Below are positions 23,341-34,803 of a stretch of 64,000 bases of DNA, one piece after another (position 1 is the first letter of the stretch; each line of letters begins with the position of its first letter). Below the pieces are notes generated by a model. That model was given only the letters and a program-made list of their open reading frames with translations. It searched no databases and was not told where the DNA came from. The translations under genes and the position numbers were made by a program. This DNA comes from Gnetum montanum (Eukaryota > Streptophyta > Gnetopsida > Gnetales > Gnetaceae): NCBI GenBank assembly GCA_015680685.1, contig MNCI01002996.1:117751-181750 (forward strand), given 5' to 3'.

Positions 23341-25148
23341 ATCGAACCTTAGGCAAATGGGGGGTCTGCACGTTTTGGCACCCTTATGACAAAAGGTGTT
23401 TGGGTCATTGCCACAACGTGCTGCGGGGCCCTAACCACGAAGGGTGTCACTGGCGCTCGAGGTGGTACCTTGATGATAAAAGGGGCCTGCGGCCTAGTTG
23501 ACCCTGAGGCTTCAACATCACCAGAGGGCACACAGATCACAAACGGTTTATGTGTTGGATCTAGGTTATCATCAACGTTGATAGCATTAATGATATATCC
23601 TACACCACTAGCATTTAATGGGTCCTTATAGACGTTCATGGACTGGTTGTCCAGTCGAACAAGATTACTTTCATCAAGGACCAACTTGCCTTCATTGATC
23701 ATGCATTGGATATCATCCTTCAATGCTAGGCAATAATCTGTGTCATGGCCGTACAACTGATGATAGTTGTAGAATTTGTCCAACCTAAAATTTTTGGGTA
23801 CCAAAGGCTCATTGGGCATAGCCGTAGAGGGGTCTCGAAGGATCTGACAATACCTCTCATGGCATTTGTGAGCATCCTCTGACATTTTCTTATGTTGAAT
23901 GCACTCAACACTTAGCAGTTGATCCAAAAGTTCTAATGACTTGATTGGAAAAGGGGTATATTTTGAGCAATCCTTGCACTCAAAGTTTGGCCTTGGTGGA
24001 GCTTGCCCCATGGCTGTTGACGATGTGAGTTGGTTGGTTCTCGCATTGCCAGAACTTGATATTTTGTTGGTATTGGCTGAGGCCTTAGGTACCTTAGCCT
24101 TCTACTTATTGTTGTTGGGCTTAGCTTCATTAGCCACAGCTTACATGGTGGTTGTCATGGCTTTCCCCTTTTCCTTGTCTCTCTTTGCATGCACATTCTT
24201 GTAGGCTATGTAAGTTGGGTCCTTGCTAGCCTCTACCGCATCCTGTATGATCTTTGTTTGAGCGAAAGCTTGGCTAAGGGAGTGTGAGGCTAAATAGTAT
24301 AGCTTTGATTTAATGAAATCATTTACTGCACCTTTAAAAATGGCCAATAGATGGGTTTCAATGATTGGCTCACAAATCTCATTTAGAGAGGCACTCCAAC
24401 ATTGTATGAATTTTTGCATTGGTTCTAGCGCTTCTTGCTTAACGTTCATGAGTTGATCCAATGTGGCTTCCAGCTTCAAGTTGTACTTGAAGTAGGTTAT
24501 GAACTGGCTTAACAACTCTTCTAGAGTTGAAATTGAAGCTCAAGAAAGTGCATGATACTAATCTAAAGCTTTGCTGGTCAGAGACATGGCAAAGACATAG
24601 ATAACCGCATGTGGCCACGCTTGTAGTAATAAGGACTTGGAACAGAAAGTGACTAAGTGGGCATTTGGGTCACCCTCACCATTGAATTTTGTAAACTAGG
24701 GAAGTTAGACCTTGGGAGGCAGTGTGAATAGAGGAATAGTAGGGCTAATGGGATCATCCTGATAAAATTCCATTACATGGACTATCTCTAAGTTGGTTAT
24801 TTTAAGCCACTTGACCTCCTCAGTGAGGGTTTGGATAAGCTGGAACACTTGGTCCAAACTTAGGGATGTTGCAGAGGGTTGCAACGGTTGTGTTGTTAGT
24901 GGTGTCGTTAAAGCGTCCCACAGCCATGTAGTAAGTTGTGTCATATGTGACGCTTGGTACATTTGTGGTTGTGTGTATTGTGACATCTGGGAAAATTGAA
25001 CAATAGGTAAAGTTATTGCTACCCACCAGGCAGTTGAGGTTGAAGTTGTTGTTGGTGGTGGGACTAATATGGCTATAATGATAGAAATGTGACTCATTTG
25101 TGATTGTGATATGGGCATGGTGTGCACATATAGCAACATTGGTATCAC
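23341..25148 (-). pseudogene. Element A gag
   Basis: Minus frames. 24705-25148 is an N-terminal Thr/Pro-rich part ending in a predicted helix (LDQVFQLIQTLTEEVKWL). 24141-24515 is the capsid-like domain (FITYFKYNLKLEATLDQLMN, PMQKFIQCW, LLAIFKGAVNDFIKSKLYY). 23349-24011 is a nucleocapsid-like part (FYNYHQLYGHDTDYCLALKD), where a zinc-knuckle-like HxxDxxxC remains but the full CCHC is not intact. Gag would package the RNA. Stops separate the parts. Confidence 0.78.
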
Positions 25149-26259
25149 AAATGTTGGCTACAAAGGCTGAATACATTGCAAGGAAATGACAAAGGGAAAA
25201 GGGGCAAAAGGTCATGCATTCTGTTGCGTACACAAGACCAAGTGGCTAGCTACTGTTGACAAATTTTTAGGCTACGGAAGTGTCACAACTGCCTCAAAGA
25301 AGGCAGAAGACTACGACTATTGTGGCAGGAATGTAGAGGTAGAATGCGAGGCAGAGACATAGAGCAGGATGCCGCCATCAGAATGAGACTAGAACTCCTC
25401 CTGCCCATCTTACGAGGGATGCCAAGTCCTACTATTTTAGCCCACTCATCTGGATATGTTGGTCCAAAATCCATTTGAAAGATTTAATGAGCAGTATCAC
25501 CATGCTAAGGGTAGGGAGAAACTCCCTTCCATTTCGGTGAATAATTTCAAAATTACACTTTTCTTTCATTTCCTAGAAGTCCAATGGTAGGCCCGCCTGA
25601 ACCTTTGTACATGAAAAGTTGTATCATTTATCATCAAGTATCGTGTGTTTGGGGGACTAGTGTTGCAATCTAAGAGACTACCATTGTGGTTGCATCGAGC
25701 TAACTGGTTGCTCGACGTCTACCATGTGTTGCATGGGTGGACTAACTCCAAGTTCAAGGCGGCAGTTGAGGTGCTAACTAGGTTCATTTGTGTTACGTAA
25801 GAAGGACGTGAGAAAGAGGGATGTTTGCTAAAAATGCTTAAGTATAAAAAATTCTAGATAAAATGGCTAAATGTGAAAACTGTAAAGAAAATAGGCCAAA
25901 AATGGTTGAGTTTAGAAACACTAAAAAATAGTTATCTCTGTTATTACGCTTGTCATGCTCTAAGGGACTGTTATGCTCATAGGGTGTCATGCTCTACAAA
26001 ACACTTAGAGCTTGATGTAGTAAATAGTCTGGGCTTTCCATTCTACAGGGTTCAAGGGAACCGTTAACTGGGACCAATCTACACCAACCAGAACATAGAC
26101 AACTCCTGCGCTAGCCTATAATCCAGCTATTGCCGTGGCAAGTCCACAGGGGTGTTATGTCTATGCTAGCTTGTTACTAGTGATGAGGGTACAAAAAGCA
26201 CGTGGGACTACCCATGGCACATAGAAGGAATGGGGGGCCCTCCTTCTGGCACCAACAAC
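25149..26259. other. Element A 5' leader with a second plus-strand coding-like stretch
   Basis: About 1.1 kb lies between gag and the 5' LTR. On the plus strand, opposite to A, 25449-25800 reads as a protein-like frame with two stops (NPFERFNEQYHHAKGREKLP, later LPLWLHRANWLLDVYHVLHG). I do not recognise the family. On the minus strand nothing is convincing. The last 20 bp are the PBS-like site. Confidence 0.4.
26240..26259 (-). other. Element A primer-binding-like site
   Basis: The minus strand after the 5' LTR reads GTTGT then TGGTGCCAGAAGGAGGG. A TGG start a few bases from the LTR end is usual for a plant PBS. I cannot assign the tRNA with certainty; it is clearly not the tRNA-Asp site of elements B and D. 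Confidence 0.5.
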
Positions 26260-28135
26260 TGTGACATATAAAAATGTCGGTGGCCAAAACACCAAGAGGT
26301 TGATGGGTGTAGAGCCTAACCCCAAATCTATGGGAGGGTCATGCTGGGAAAAATGGAAATGAGGTACCCTAAATAGTCTAGTCGATCAGATAGGGAGTTA
26401 CATAGTGTAACAATAACTATTTGTGAGCAGAGTTTTAGTGAGCTTCGTGTAGGAGCCGAGACAACGAGCAAGAAAAAAATATAACGTAACGTAAATATGT
26501 GAATACGTATTGATAGTAGAAGAAGGCACAAAAAGTAAATGCTAAGAAATTTGAAACAAATGCTAAGAATATAGAACCAGAGTTCAAGGGTGGAGGAATG
26601 CACTACTTGAAGATCGAGACATGCAAATTTTGATTCAATAATGTTTGAAGCTAGTACACAGTGTTAGACAGGTATAGCGGCAGTGTAGTGGTGAGGTCAC
26701 AATCTCTCGGTTGTCATGGACGTGGTGCTGGCAGCTGCAAAGGAGGTTGGACCTGCCAAGATTACAGTCGTCATGATGTGCTGGTGCAAGAAAGACTATG
26801 TCATAGTACTCAACCAGGTGTCAAGCTCGAGTGCTCAAGTGCGAGAGTGATGAAGATGCTAAGAGTGCTCTAATGCTTGATGCTTAAGATGATTTTACTG
26901 ATCAACACTTAAAATGTTGATTATTAGGGTATTTATAGAGCTAGGATTGACGTGAGATGCAGACTAGATGCCATGTGGCCTGGGTCCCATGTAGCATGAG
27001 CATGGACAAGTCACATTGACATGTTACGCTCAAAGTGTCAATCTCTAAGTGTTAAGCTCAAAGTATAATGCTCTGTAGGACAAAAATATGAACTAAGAAT
27101 ATGCCAAACTGTGACCACACTGCCTGGACTGCATGTGCCAAAGTCTAAAGGACCACCATGTACCTACAAATAATGCTAAGACAAATGCAACTTGGACTCT
27201 ATGCTCCGAGACTACATCTTCCCACTCTTTCGAGCAAGGTCAAATGTAGGGACAATTTTGGGCATCAATGGGGGGGGGGGGGGGGGGTGTAAAAACAAAG
27301 CAAATTGTTGATCTTGGCCATCAGAGGGACATCAAAGCTGAAATTAAGGTCGATGCCAAGTTTTGGGAGCTTCTAGAGGCATTTCCCAAGTGTCACGCTA
27401 TCTATGCTGCATAGCATGACGAAGCATAGCATGAACACTTAGAAAATTTTTGCATATTTTGACTTATCATGTTGTTTACACTGCGTAGCGTAGTAGAGCA
27501 TAGCACAAGTACTTTGACAAAATTTGCCAAAATTTACAATCTTTCTTCATGGCGCGCTAACCATACTTTGAGGTATAGTAGAATAGGTAGCCTTGGAAAT
27601 TAGAAAATTACCAAATGCATCTTCCATGTCTAGATAGCTTGAAGGATTCATGTTCAACACTTAGAAAAATTTCACCCTGAAACCTATGTAGCATAGCAGA
27701 GCATGACAAGCCCAAAAGATAGAAAATTTTCCAAACTGTTTCGTCCATCCTAAGCACTTTTAACAACCTCTAGCATCGTACTTGAGTGGACTGGCAACTG
27801 AGACATGTGTCAAGCTGGGTAAGCCAGAGAGCATAGTGAGCTTGACAATCTGGGAGAGAAAATTTGCCAAACTATTTGGTCCATCCCTAGTGACCCTTGA
27901 TTGCTTTTGGCCTAACATTTGTGCAAACTAGCCATGGAAGTGTGTGCTACACTGGTTGTGCTATGGAGCGTAGCAGGCAGACTTAGAAAATTTTTGCAAA
28001 AGTCAAGACTTCCAGTGTGTTACGCTATCTACACTAGACAATATAACACCAAACTTAGAAAAATTTTGCCCAAGTCTTGACACTTAGACAAATCTATCAT
28101 TGAACATGCAAGAGCCTAAAATTAGTGGTGTTTCA
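26260..28135 (-). repeat. Element A 5' LTR
   Basis: A 1876-bp partner of 1097-2988. The TATA box (minus CTATAAATACC, about 26927-26936) and U3 repeats sit as in the other LTR. It contains an 18-G run (27270-27287) where the other LTR has only a short G run, a likely slippage or sequencing artefact site. Confidence 0.88.
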
Positions 28136-28140
28136 ATGTT

Positions 28141-28919
28141 CACGATCACTATTTTGTTCTTTGGATGAGTCGGCAATCTTTATAGCAATTTGAAATTTTT
28201 CATCCAAAGAGTTCCATAATTCGTTAGCCTTTACTGAGATATTAGAAACATATTTTTGTATGGGTAAGGTTTTTTTATTTACCACCTTGTCAAGTCATGC
28301 ATCTTGCTCATCATAGAATCAAACCTCCCTTTTTCTTATGGAAGAGTCCCTATTATACTCTTCTGCACTTTCTCTTTTTTACAACTCACCTTCTTCTTTC
28401 GCTACCTACTCTATAACCCTTTAGATTTGATGAGCTCTTAATTCAGATAGTCTCTCTTAGGCATAAACCACAAGAGTTCTTATAGCTTCTACTCTAAGCC
28501 CATCTATGATGTGGTGGAGTTGCTTCCTTTGAGAATAATCATGGCCAAAGCATTAATGTAAGAGAATAATACCTGGCCATCGTGGCATCCAAGGGTTCAT
28601 GTGTTCCCTGTTTCTAGCCTTGGATTTGCCTTCTTAGGTTGCAAACTCTGGAGTACGTTTGGTATTTATCATTAAATAGTTCCAACATGGTACTCCATCT
28701 GCGAATGGATCCCAACTCCAAGGACCAGTACTAACTTTTAGCTTCCTTAATGAGTGTCCTAGGGAATAGCTTGAATTTTTGCCAATCATTTTCAATGTTT
28801 TGTAAGACACAGGCATCATGGAAAGCTTGTAGATGTGTTTGCGGATCAGAATTATATCCCCCCTCAAATCTTGGGACATTATTCATGTCTAAGCACTTGA
28901 TTTGACTATTTTTCACATG
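28141..28919 (-). pseudogene. Element C gag, middle part
   Basis: Resumes the gag of C right of element A. The minus frames 28634-28879 and 28731-28949 carry NNVPRFEGGYNSDPQTHLQA, FHDACVLQNIENDWQKFKLF and LIKEAKS, the retrotransposon gag motif series found almost identically in D (41851-42057). 28141-28560 aligns with D 41220-41600. It is interrupted by a solo LTR after 28919. Confidence 0.82.
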
Positions 28920-28924
28920 CTTGG

Positions 28925-29923
28925 TGATGAGACGTGATATCGCATGCACCGCGATATTGCGTACGCGATATCGTGGCCGTCATGATATCACATCCCATGC
29001 AATATCGCGTACGCGATATCGCATCGTCCCCTACGATATCGCGGTCCACCACCAAATCTATAAATAAGAGGCAGCACTCCCCTCATTTCTCATCCTAGGC
29101 TTAAAGTAGGGAAACTGTAGCAGTTTGATCACTCCAGAGATAGAATATTTTCCATGTGCCCGCAGTAGGAGTCCCCAAGTGAACGGATCTTTATTCGAGC
29201 AGCTTTGTACCTGAACGCAAGTTGTGTACGGTAATAAAGACGAGCTTTGTGGATAAACCTTGCAGTGCATGGAATAGGATTTATTACTTGTTATTTATTA
29301 CATGTTATTTATTACCTGCATTAGCACAGCATGAGTACGACTTGATTACGAGCATTGACGAATGTGTACGGCTAATCAAGGAATCGGCTACTCATCACGA
29401 TTAGTCTCTCTCATCCTTATCTCCTAGAATGTGAGATCAGTATGACTTGATTATGAGCATATACGAATGTGTACAGCTAGTCAAGGAATCAGCTGCTCAT
29501 CACGTTTAGGCTGGTTAAGTGCCTCAGTACGACCACTTCGAGCACGTGTGTTATGTGTGGTGATCCTAGTAACGATTAGCATTTGGTAGCCACATTTGCA
29601 TAGTTCAGGGTGTGTATGGTAAGTGGGAACGGATGCTGATGCTAGTTAATTTAGACTTAGTCCTTAGTTAGAGTTAGTTAGCTCTCTCAACCCTTCACCT
29701 TCATAGCATAGGAGAAAAACCATAAAAGACCATAAAAATCATGTACCTCGGACTTACTTAACCATACACCGTGACAACAACAAGTAAGTCTGGAAAGACA
29801 ATGAATGATTAACCCCAAGTGTTCCATGGGGCATTTAGGTATTTAGTCTGTAGAGTTCGACCGAATCGCGCGTGCTACGCTCGTTTCGTATGGTTGAGTG
29901 AAGGGGTACCTCGCCACTCATCA
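28925..29923 (+). mobile_element. Solo LTR (B/D family), opposite orientation, in the gag of C
   Basis: 999 bp from TGATGAGACG to CCACTCATCA, flanked by a perfect 5-bp TSD CTTGG (28920-28924 and 29924-29928). In plus orientation it shows the full layout: a U3 with three GATATCGCGTACGCGATATC-like palindromes (28930-29042), TATA box CTATAAATAAGAGG (29054-29067), then R/U5. No internal region remains. Confidence 0.92.
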
Positions 29924-29928
29924 CTTGG

Positions 29929-30768
29929 TTAGAATCTTAATTACCTCTACAATGTTAAGCATGCTTCAAGTAGCCAACAGAGGCTCATCATCATCATTAT
30001 TATGTTGTCTTCGATGATGTTCTCTGTTACCTCAATGTTCTTAGCAGGTTCGATGATCATTGTTGTCTCATTGATCATCTTCATCATGATTATTTCTACA
30101 GTAACTACTATGAGAACCAACAGATGAAGATGAATGTTTGAAATTGAATGAAGAGGATGAAGGGGAAGGTGGACTACCACTGCCACCATGGTATCCACCA
30201 CCACCTCTTCGCTCATTACGACCACCATCCTTGGGTCCCTTACCATCATGATGCTTACAAAAGTTCCTACCTTGACTGTTACGTTTTCCTAAACCTGGTT
30301 TATGAATAGTGGATCGTAGGTTCAGGGTCACACCCTCATCACTAGCAATAAAGGGTGGAGAATCTTCATGTTGGAAACCCTCAAGAAGAGGATCCACATT
30401 ATCATCTTCATTTAGTAGGAACAAAGGGTTAGTGAAGTGTTTCCCCTTTGTAAACTTGTGGTGCTTTCCCTAGTGTCAATCTCTTCTACATTTTGTTTTA
30501 GTGGGATGCTAGTCTCAAGTGTCATAACCATTCACAACATATTCTTCGTGAATATTTGGGACACCCAACTTTTTAAGAGTTTGAAAGAGCATCTATGGCA
30601 TAGATCGATCAGGAGGCAATACGATGTTGCCCTCCATATCATGCCATCACAATTGTTCATCCTAATGTAGGATGAAGATGAAGTCCAGTACATACTCATT
30701 TGGATGAGTATATACCACTTTGCACTATTGTGGGACCAACAGTTTGACATCTTCATGCATGTGGGAAA
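29929..30768 (-). pseudogene. Element C gag, N-terminal part
   Basis: Continues across the solo LTR, aligning with 42030-42960 of D. Minus frame 30068-30424 is a basic, glycine/serine- and histidine-rich segment (RNFCKHHDGKGPKDGGRNER). 30532-30819 covers the beginning (LRTFPTCMKMSNC). It is frame-broken. The D counterpart begins with a serine-rich start codon region at 42960. Confidence 0.7.
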
Positions 30769-30789
30769 AGTCCTTAGCAATGGCGCTAA
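30769..30789 (-). other. Element C primer binding site
   Basis: The minus strand reads TTAGCGCCATTGCTAAGGAC directly after the LTR. It is the tRNA-Asp-type PBS of B with mostly transition differences, consistent with ageing. Confidence 0.72.
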
Positions 30790-31674
30790 TGATGAGTGAC
30801 AAGATACCCCTATGTCCAACCATACAAATCATAAAGCATTCACATGCGATCCAGTTGAATTCCGTGGACTTTATAGTTTTTGATGCACTAGTCTTCTAGG
30901 CAGTGAACCTTTCCCTAAGGTTGTTCATTGTCTTCTTGATTACACTTATGAAGTACAAAGGTATGGTTAAGTGAAATCAAGGCATATGATTGTTATCATT
31001 TTATATTTTATGTTCTTTAGTGCTTTGTAGAGAGAGATAAAGTAGTTTAATGACTGATCTAAATTAACTAACTAACTAATCTCTAACTGATCCTAACATA
31101 AGCATCCAGTCCCACTATTCATACACATCCTAAACCCACATATCCACTGCTTGGTGACCAAGCACTATGCCATTGGGCACACCAAGCAATAATGCTATTG
31201 GGATTACCAAGCGAGTACGTGTTACGCTTGAAGCGATCGTACTTATGTATTTAATCCATCTAGCTTATCTCACTTAATTAGGTTAATTACTGTAAAACAT
31301 TAGATAATTAACTGAAAGCATTAAATGCATAAATAAATATCTAAACTATCTAGAATGCTGCAAGGTTTATCAAGAATTTCATCTTTATTGTCGTACATAC
31401 TGTCATGCTCAAGTACAATAATGCTCAAATAAAGATCTATACACTCAATGACTCCTGCTATGGGCAATCGGGAAAAATATTCTAACTTTCAAATAGACAA
31501 ATTACAAGAGCTCTACTACTACTATGAATCGAATGCCATAAATGTGGCTAGTGAGCATGTATTTATAGCAAAAAATAGACCCTACGTCGACGGGGCCATG
31601 TCGATGTAGCAAATGATGCATTAATAGGGCTACATCAATGAGGCCTCATCAATGTAGCTAATTGTAACCCATCG
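30790..31674 (-). repeat. Element C 5' LTR
   Basis: The LTR starts (plus reading) TGATGAGTGACAAGATACC, matching the B/D family ends, and runs about 885 bp. The right end is placed near 31674 (ACCCATCG) because the interior of E aligns from about 31676; its terminal CA appears mutated. The TATA box (CTATAAATAC, minus) is at about 31557-31566. Its U3 (31590-31674) has palindromes of another sequence than in B/D (GCTACATCAATGAGG / CCTCATCAATGTAGC, CCATGTCGATGTAG). Confidence 0.72.
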
Positions 31675-31675
31675 A

Positions 31676-33593
31676 CATGGTTTCTTTTTCATGAAAGACG
31701 TAGCGAGTCCACATCATCTACCCATAAAAAAAACTCTATGGTATTCCTTGTTTTGGAAATATGATGTCCCTTCCTTAATAAGACTTTTAACGAACTTGTG
31801 ACCTTAGTAGTCTCCAAACTTGGAAAGGATTAAATGAATTGATACGGGTGTGACTTCAAGGGGATTCGATACTCTTTGTACTTGCCTACCCTCTTGAGTG
31901 CATGAGTGTTTTCATGGATTTCTCATCATTCTACTATTGACCAATAATAGGAAGCTAAAAGTCTTTGCATGGTGTGGCTCCGATCCAAAAATCATAAAAA
32001 TATAAACTTAAAAAAATGATGGTAATTCAAAGCATACCCCTTAGACTCAATAATGAGCTACAAGCACTAGTTATGGGACTAGAAAGACATGTTACCCATG
32101 CATGAAGGTCTCCTCTAACTAAAGCCCTTTCTCACTTTCTACTTCTCTTTTCTTCTCTTTAAGGAATGTTGATTGATTTGTGGGAGCATTCTTGTGTCTT
32201 GAGGGGGTGGACTAGTCTGAGAGTATCGATGCAAAGTCACTAGAAGTGGTTGATTTTGATCTAGACTAAGGATGAACTTTATCAGGTCATCTTAACCATA
32301 AGATTCATAAGGAACTTCATGTAACCACAATTCGAGACTCCATTCCACCTTCTCTTTCATCTACTACAACTTCCCATAATTCACTTCACTACTAATTTTT
32401 CATGGTTTTGTTCAATGTCCTAGTTTGATGTGTTAAAATTCTTAGGTAGGTTCTTACAAGATTTTGTCCTTAACTTTCCATGACCATTAATCAACCATGG
32501 GGCCCATGAACTCTTTGGTTTGAAGGTATGCAAGGGCATGAGCCTGATTTGGGGAGGATCCACTTAGATACCTCTTGCTTGGGCTAGTTATGTTCTTTAT
32601 CCTTAGGCATTTTTGCAATCAAATCCTTTGTGTGCCCATTGGTGACATCTAATTGTGCACTCCTTCATAGTGTTCTTTAATGAAAACCTTTCTTTTTTGT
32701 GAAATATTTAACCCTCTTCAAGCATTTCATCTTGTTCATGGCTTTTCTGGCTCTTCAAGAACATCATGTTGTGTCAAAACTCTTTTATTTTTTTCCTTAT
32801 CTTTAATGTTAAAAATTTTTAGAGCCTAGAACCTTTCATAGCCCATAACTTTCCAATCGCTTGTTTGATTTACATCATTTTTTTAGTCTTACCGCTATTG
32901 GAGGTAAGCTCTACGTTGTGGGGGTCACCTTTTGGCAATTTTTTTTTTCCAAAATTTCTCTCACTTCCACAAGGGTCTAATGAATAAAATAACATTATAG
33001 TCATCAATATATGAGGTTAAATGCTTTCAACAAACTCTGGTGGCCACATAAATCAAATAATATTAAAATAATCGATATACCATAATCACAACTTAACCAA
33101 GTGTAATTGTCCAAGAGAGACAAGGTACCTATATGTTATAAGTTACCCATCACATGCTAATCCTTAATTCTATTGTGATCATAGATGGAACCAAAAGGGA
33201 AGCATGGATTAGAAGCAGGATTGTCTCAACTTAGGGACAAGCGGCCTAGAGCAAGAAGGAGTTAATAACCTAAATAACCCTAGGAGTAGGTAATAAAAGC
33301 CCATGCAATAGGACCTCTTTGAGATCATTTAATCTTTTCTCTCGTTTTCATGCTGCCAGAGGGATTTGGATGTCAATTTTTACCAAGGTGTTCAATTTTA
33401 TTGTCATGAATAGCAAATTTTATAATAGATTGTAAATCCATACACTTGAGCACTTAGTGTTTGCTTGTTTGGTCTAAGTCAATTTGTGTGTCACTTAGTG
33501 AGTCAGTAATCCCAGACCTTCCTAATATTTTGTAAAGAACTTGTTTCTCTTTTTGTTCACTGAAGGAAGAGTTTTTATTTAGTCATGGGGGTA
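31676..33593 (+). mobile_element. Element E interior, 3' non-coding part
   Basis: It aligns in reverse complement with the 3' non-coding region of D (34791-36440): for example GGTGTGACTTCAAGGG, TCTTTGCATGGTGTGG, and the AAAGCCCTTTCTCACTTTC stretch. So it is the same kind of element in plus orientation, ending in a PPT (33581-33593, AGTCATGGGGGTA) and its 3' LTR. No coding frame is present, as in that part of D. Its gag-pol would lie left of element C, outside the window. Confidence 0.75.
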
Positions 33594-33987
33594 TGATGAA
33601 TTATTTTTTGCTTAGGTGCCAACATTGAATCCTTAATATCGGAGCCTCACTATCCAATCACATGCTATGTTATTGAATATTTGATATCACGAGATGTGTG
33701 CCTTCCTATAAATATAACACTCAAATGCATGATTCATTCATTTCATTCCCTGGTCATAGCAAAGCTCTTGTAGTTTATTTTCTCCAGAGTTAAAATATTT
33801 TCTGAGTGCCTACAGTAGGAGTCAAAAAAATATACAGATCTTTATCCGAGCACTGATGTACCTAAGCACGATAGTATGAACAACAATAAAGATGAGCTTT
33901 TTTGGTTAAGCCTTGTGGCACTTAAAATAGATTAACGTTTTCTTTATGCATTTAATAGTCAAGCAATTTACTTTAATGTTTATAAGT

Positions 33988-34790
33988 TGATGAGTGGTGA
34001 GGTACCCCTACACTCAACCATACGAATACGAGCGTTACACGCACGATCCGATCGAACTCTGCAGACTAAGTGCCTACACGCCTTATGGAACACTTAAGGT
34101 TAATCATTCGTTGTCTTCCCAAACTTACTTGTATTTGTCACGGTTGTATGGTTAAGTAAGTTTGAGGTATGTGATTTTTATATCTTTTATGTTTTATCTC
34201 CTATGTTAATGAGCTAAAGGGTGAAGAGACTAATTAGCTAACTTTAACTAACTAACAAAGCCTTAATTAACCTAGCATCAGCATTTGTTCCCACTTACCG
34301 TTCACACCCTGAACCAATGCAACCTTGATTACCAAACACTATTCATTACTGGGATCACCAAGCATAACGCACGTGCTCGAAGTGGTCATACTGAATGCAC
34401 TTAACTATGGGAGAAAGGTTGAGAGAGATTTAATTAACTAATAAAGAATTTAAATAATCAACAATAAATAACAATAATTAAAATCCTAATTAGCTTAGTC
34501 CATGCACTGCAAGGTTTATCCAACAGTTTGTCTTTATTTCCGTACACAAACTTGTGTTCAAGNAAATTATTCTATCTCTGGAGAGATAAAACTGCCAGAG
34601 TTTCGCTAAGGGTCTAGATCTAAACTGAGAAAAAAGGGAGAGCTGCTTCTTATTTATAGAAATGGTAGCAGACCGTGATATCGCGTACGCAATATCACAG
34701 GAAAGATGCGATATTGCGTACGATACATCACATACGCGATATCGTAGTGAGGACGCGATATTGTGGCCCATGCGATATCGTGTCCCATCA
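33988..34790 (-). repeat. Element D 3' LTR
   Basis: 803 bp, TGATGAGTGG...GTCCCATCA in plus reading. U3 (34675-34790) is packed with CGATATCGCGTACGC-type palindromes next to a TATA box (minus CTATAAATAAG, about 34647-34658). One N at 34563. Confidence 0.88.
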
Positions 34791-34803
34791 TAGCCCCATG
34801 ACT
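34791..34803 (-). other. Element D polypurine tract
   Basis: The minus strand reads CAGTCATGGGGCTA directly before the LTR, matching the PPT of B (AGTCGTGGGGGTA) and E (AGTCATGGGGGTA). Confidence 0.72.

Larger units (their letters stand above)
1097..28135 (-). mobile_element. Element A: Tat-lineage Ty3/gypsy retrotransposon, hosting element B
   Basis: It is bounded by two similar LTRs (1097-2988 and 26260-28135), both TG...CA, and flanked by diverged 5-bp TSDs: GCGTT (1092-1096) and ATGTT (28136-28140), which differ only by transitions. On the minus strand the order is 5' LTR, PBS-like site, gag, protease, an unusual 6-kb spacer, RT, RNase H, integrase, a 3' non-coding region, PPT and 3' LTR. 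The RT signature (LRLNPKKC, LGFVV, VDPNKVKAI, FIRRFIARL) matches the Tat/Ogre lineage, known for very large elements. It spans 27,039 bp, or about 19.1 kb without element B and its TSD. It is dead: every ORF is broken and the RT YVDD box reads YVND. It inserted in the gag of element C, whose alignment to element D is restored when A is removed. Confidence 0.85.

Noticed and set aside
27270-27287. 18-G run as a G-quadruplex or telomere-like element
   Set aside because: It is a single homopolymer expansion in one LTR where the partner has a short run; slippage or sequencing error is enough.
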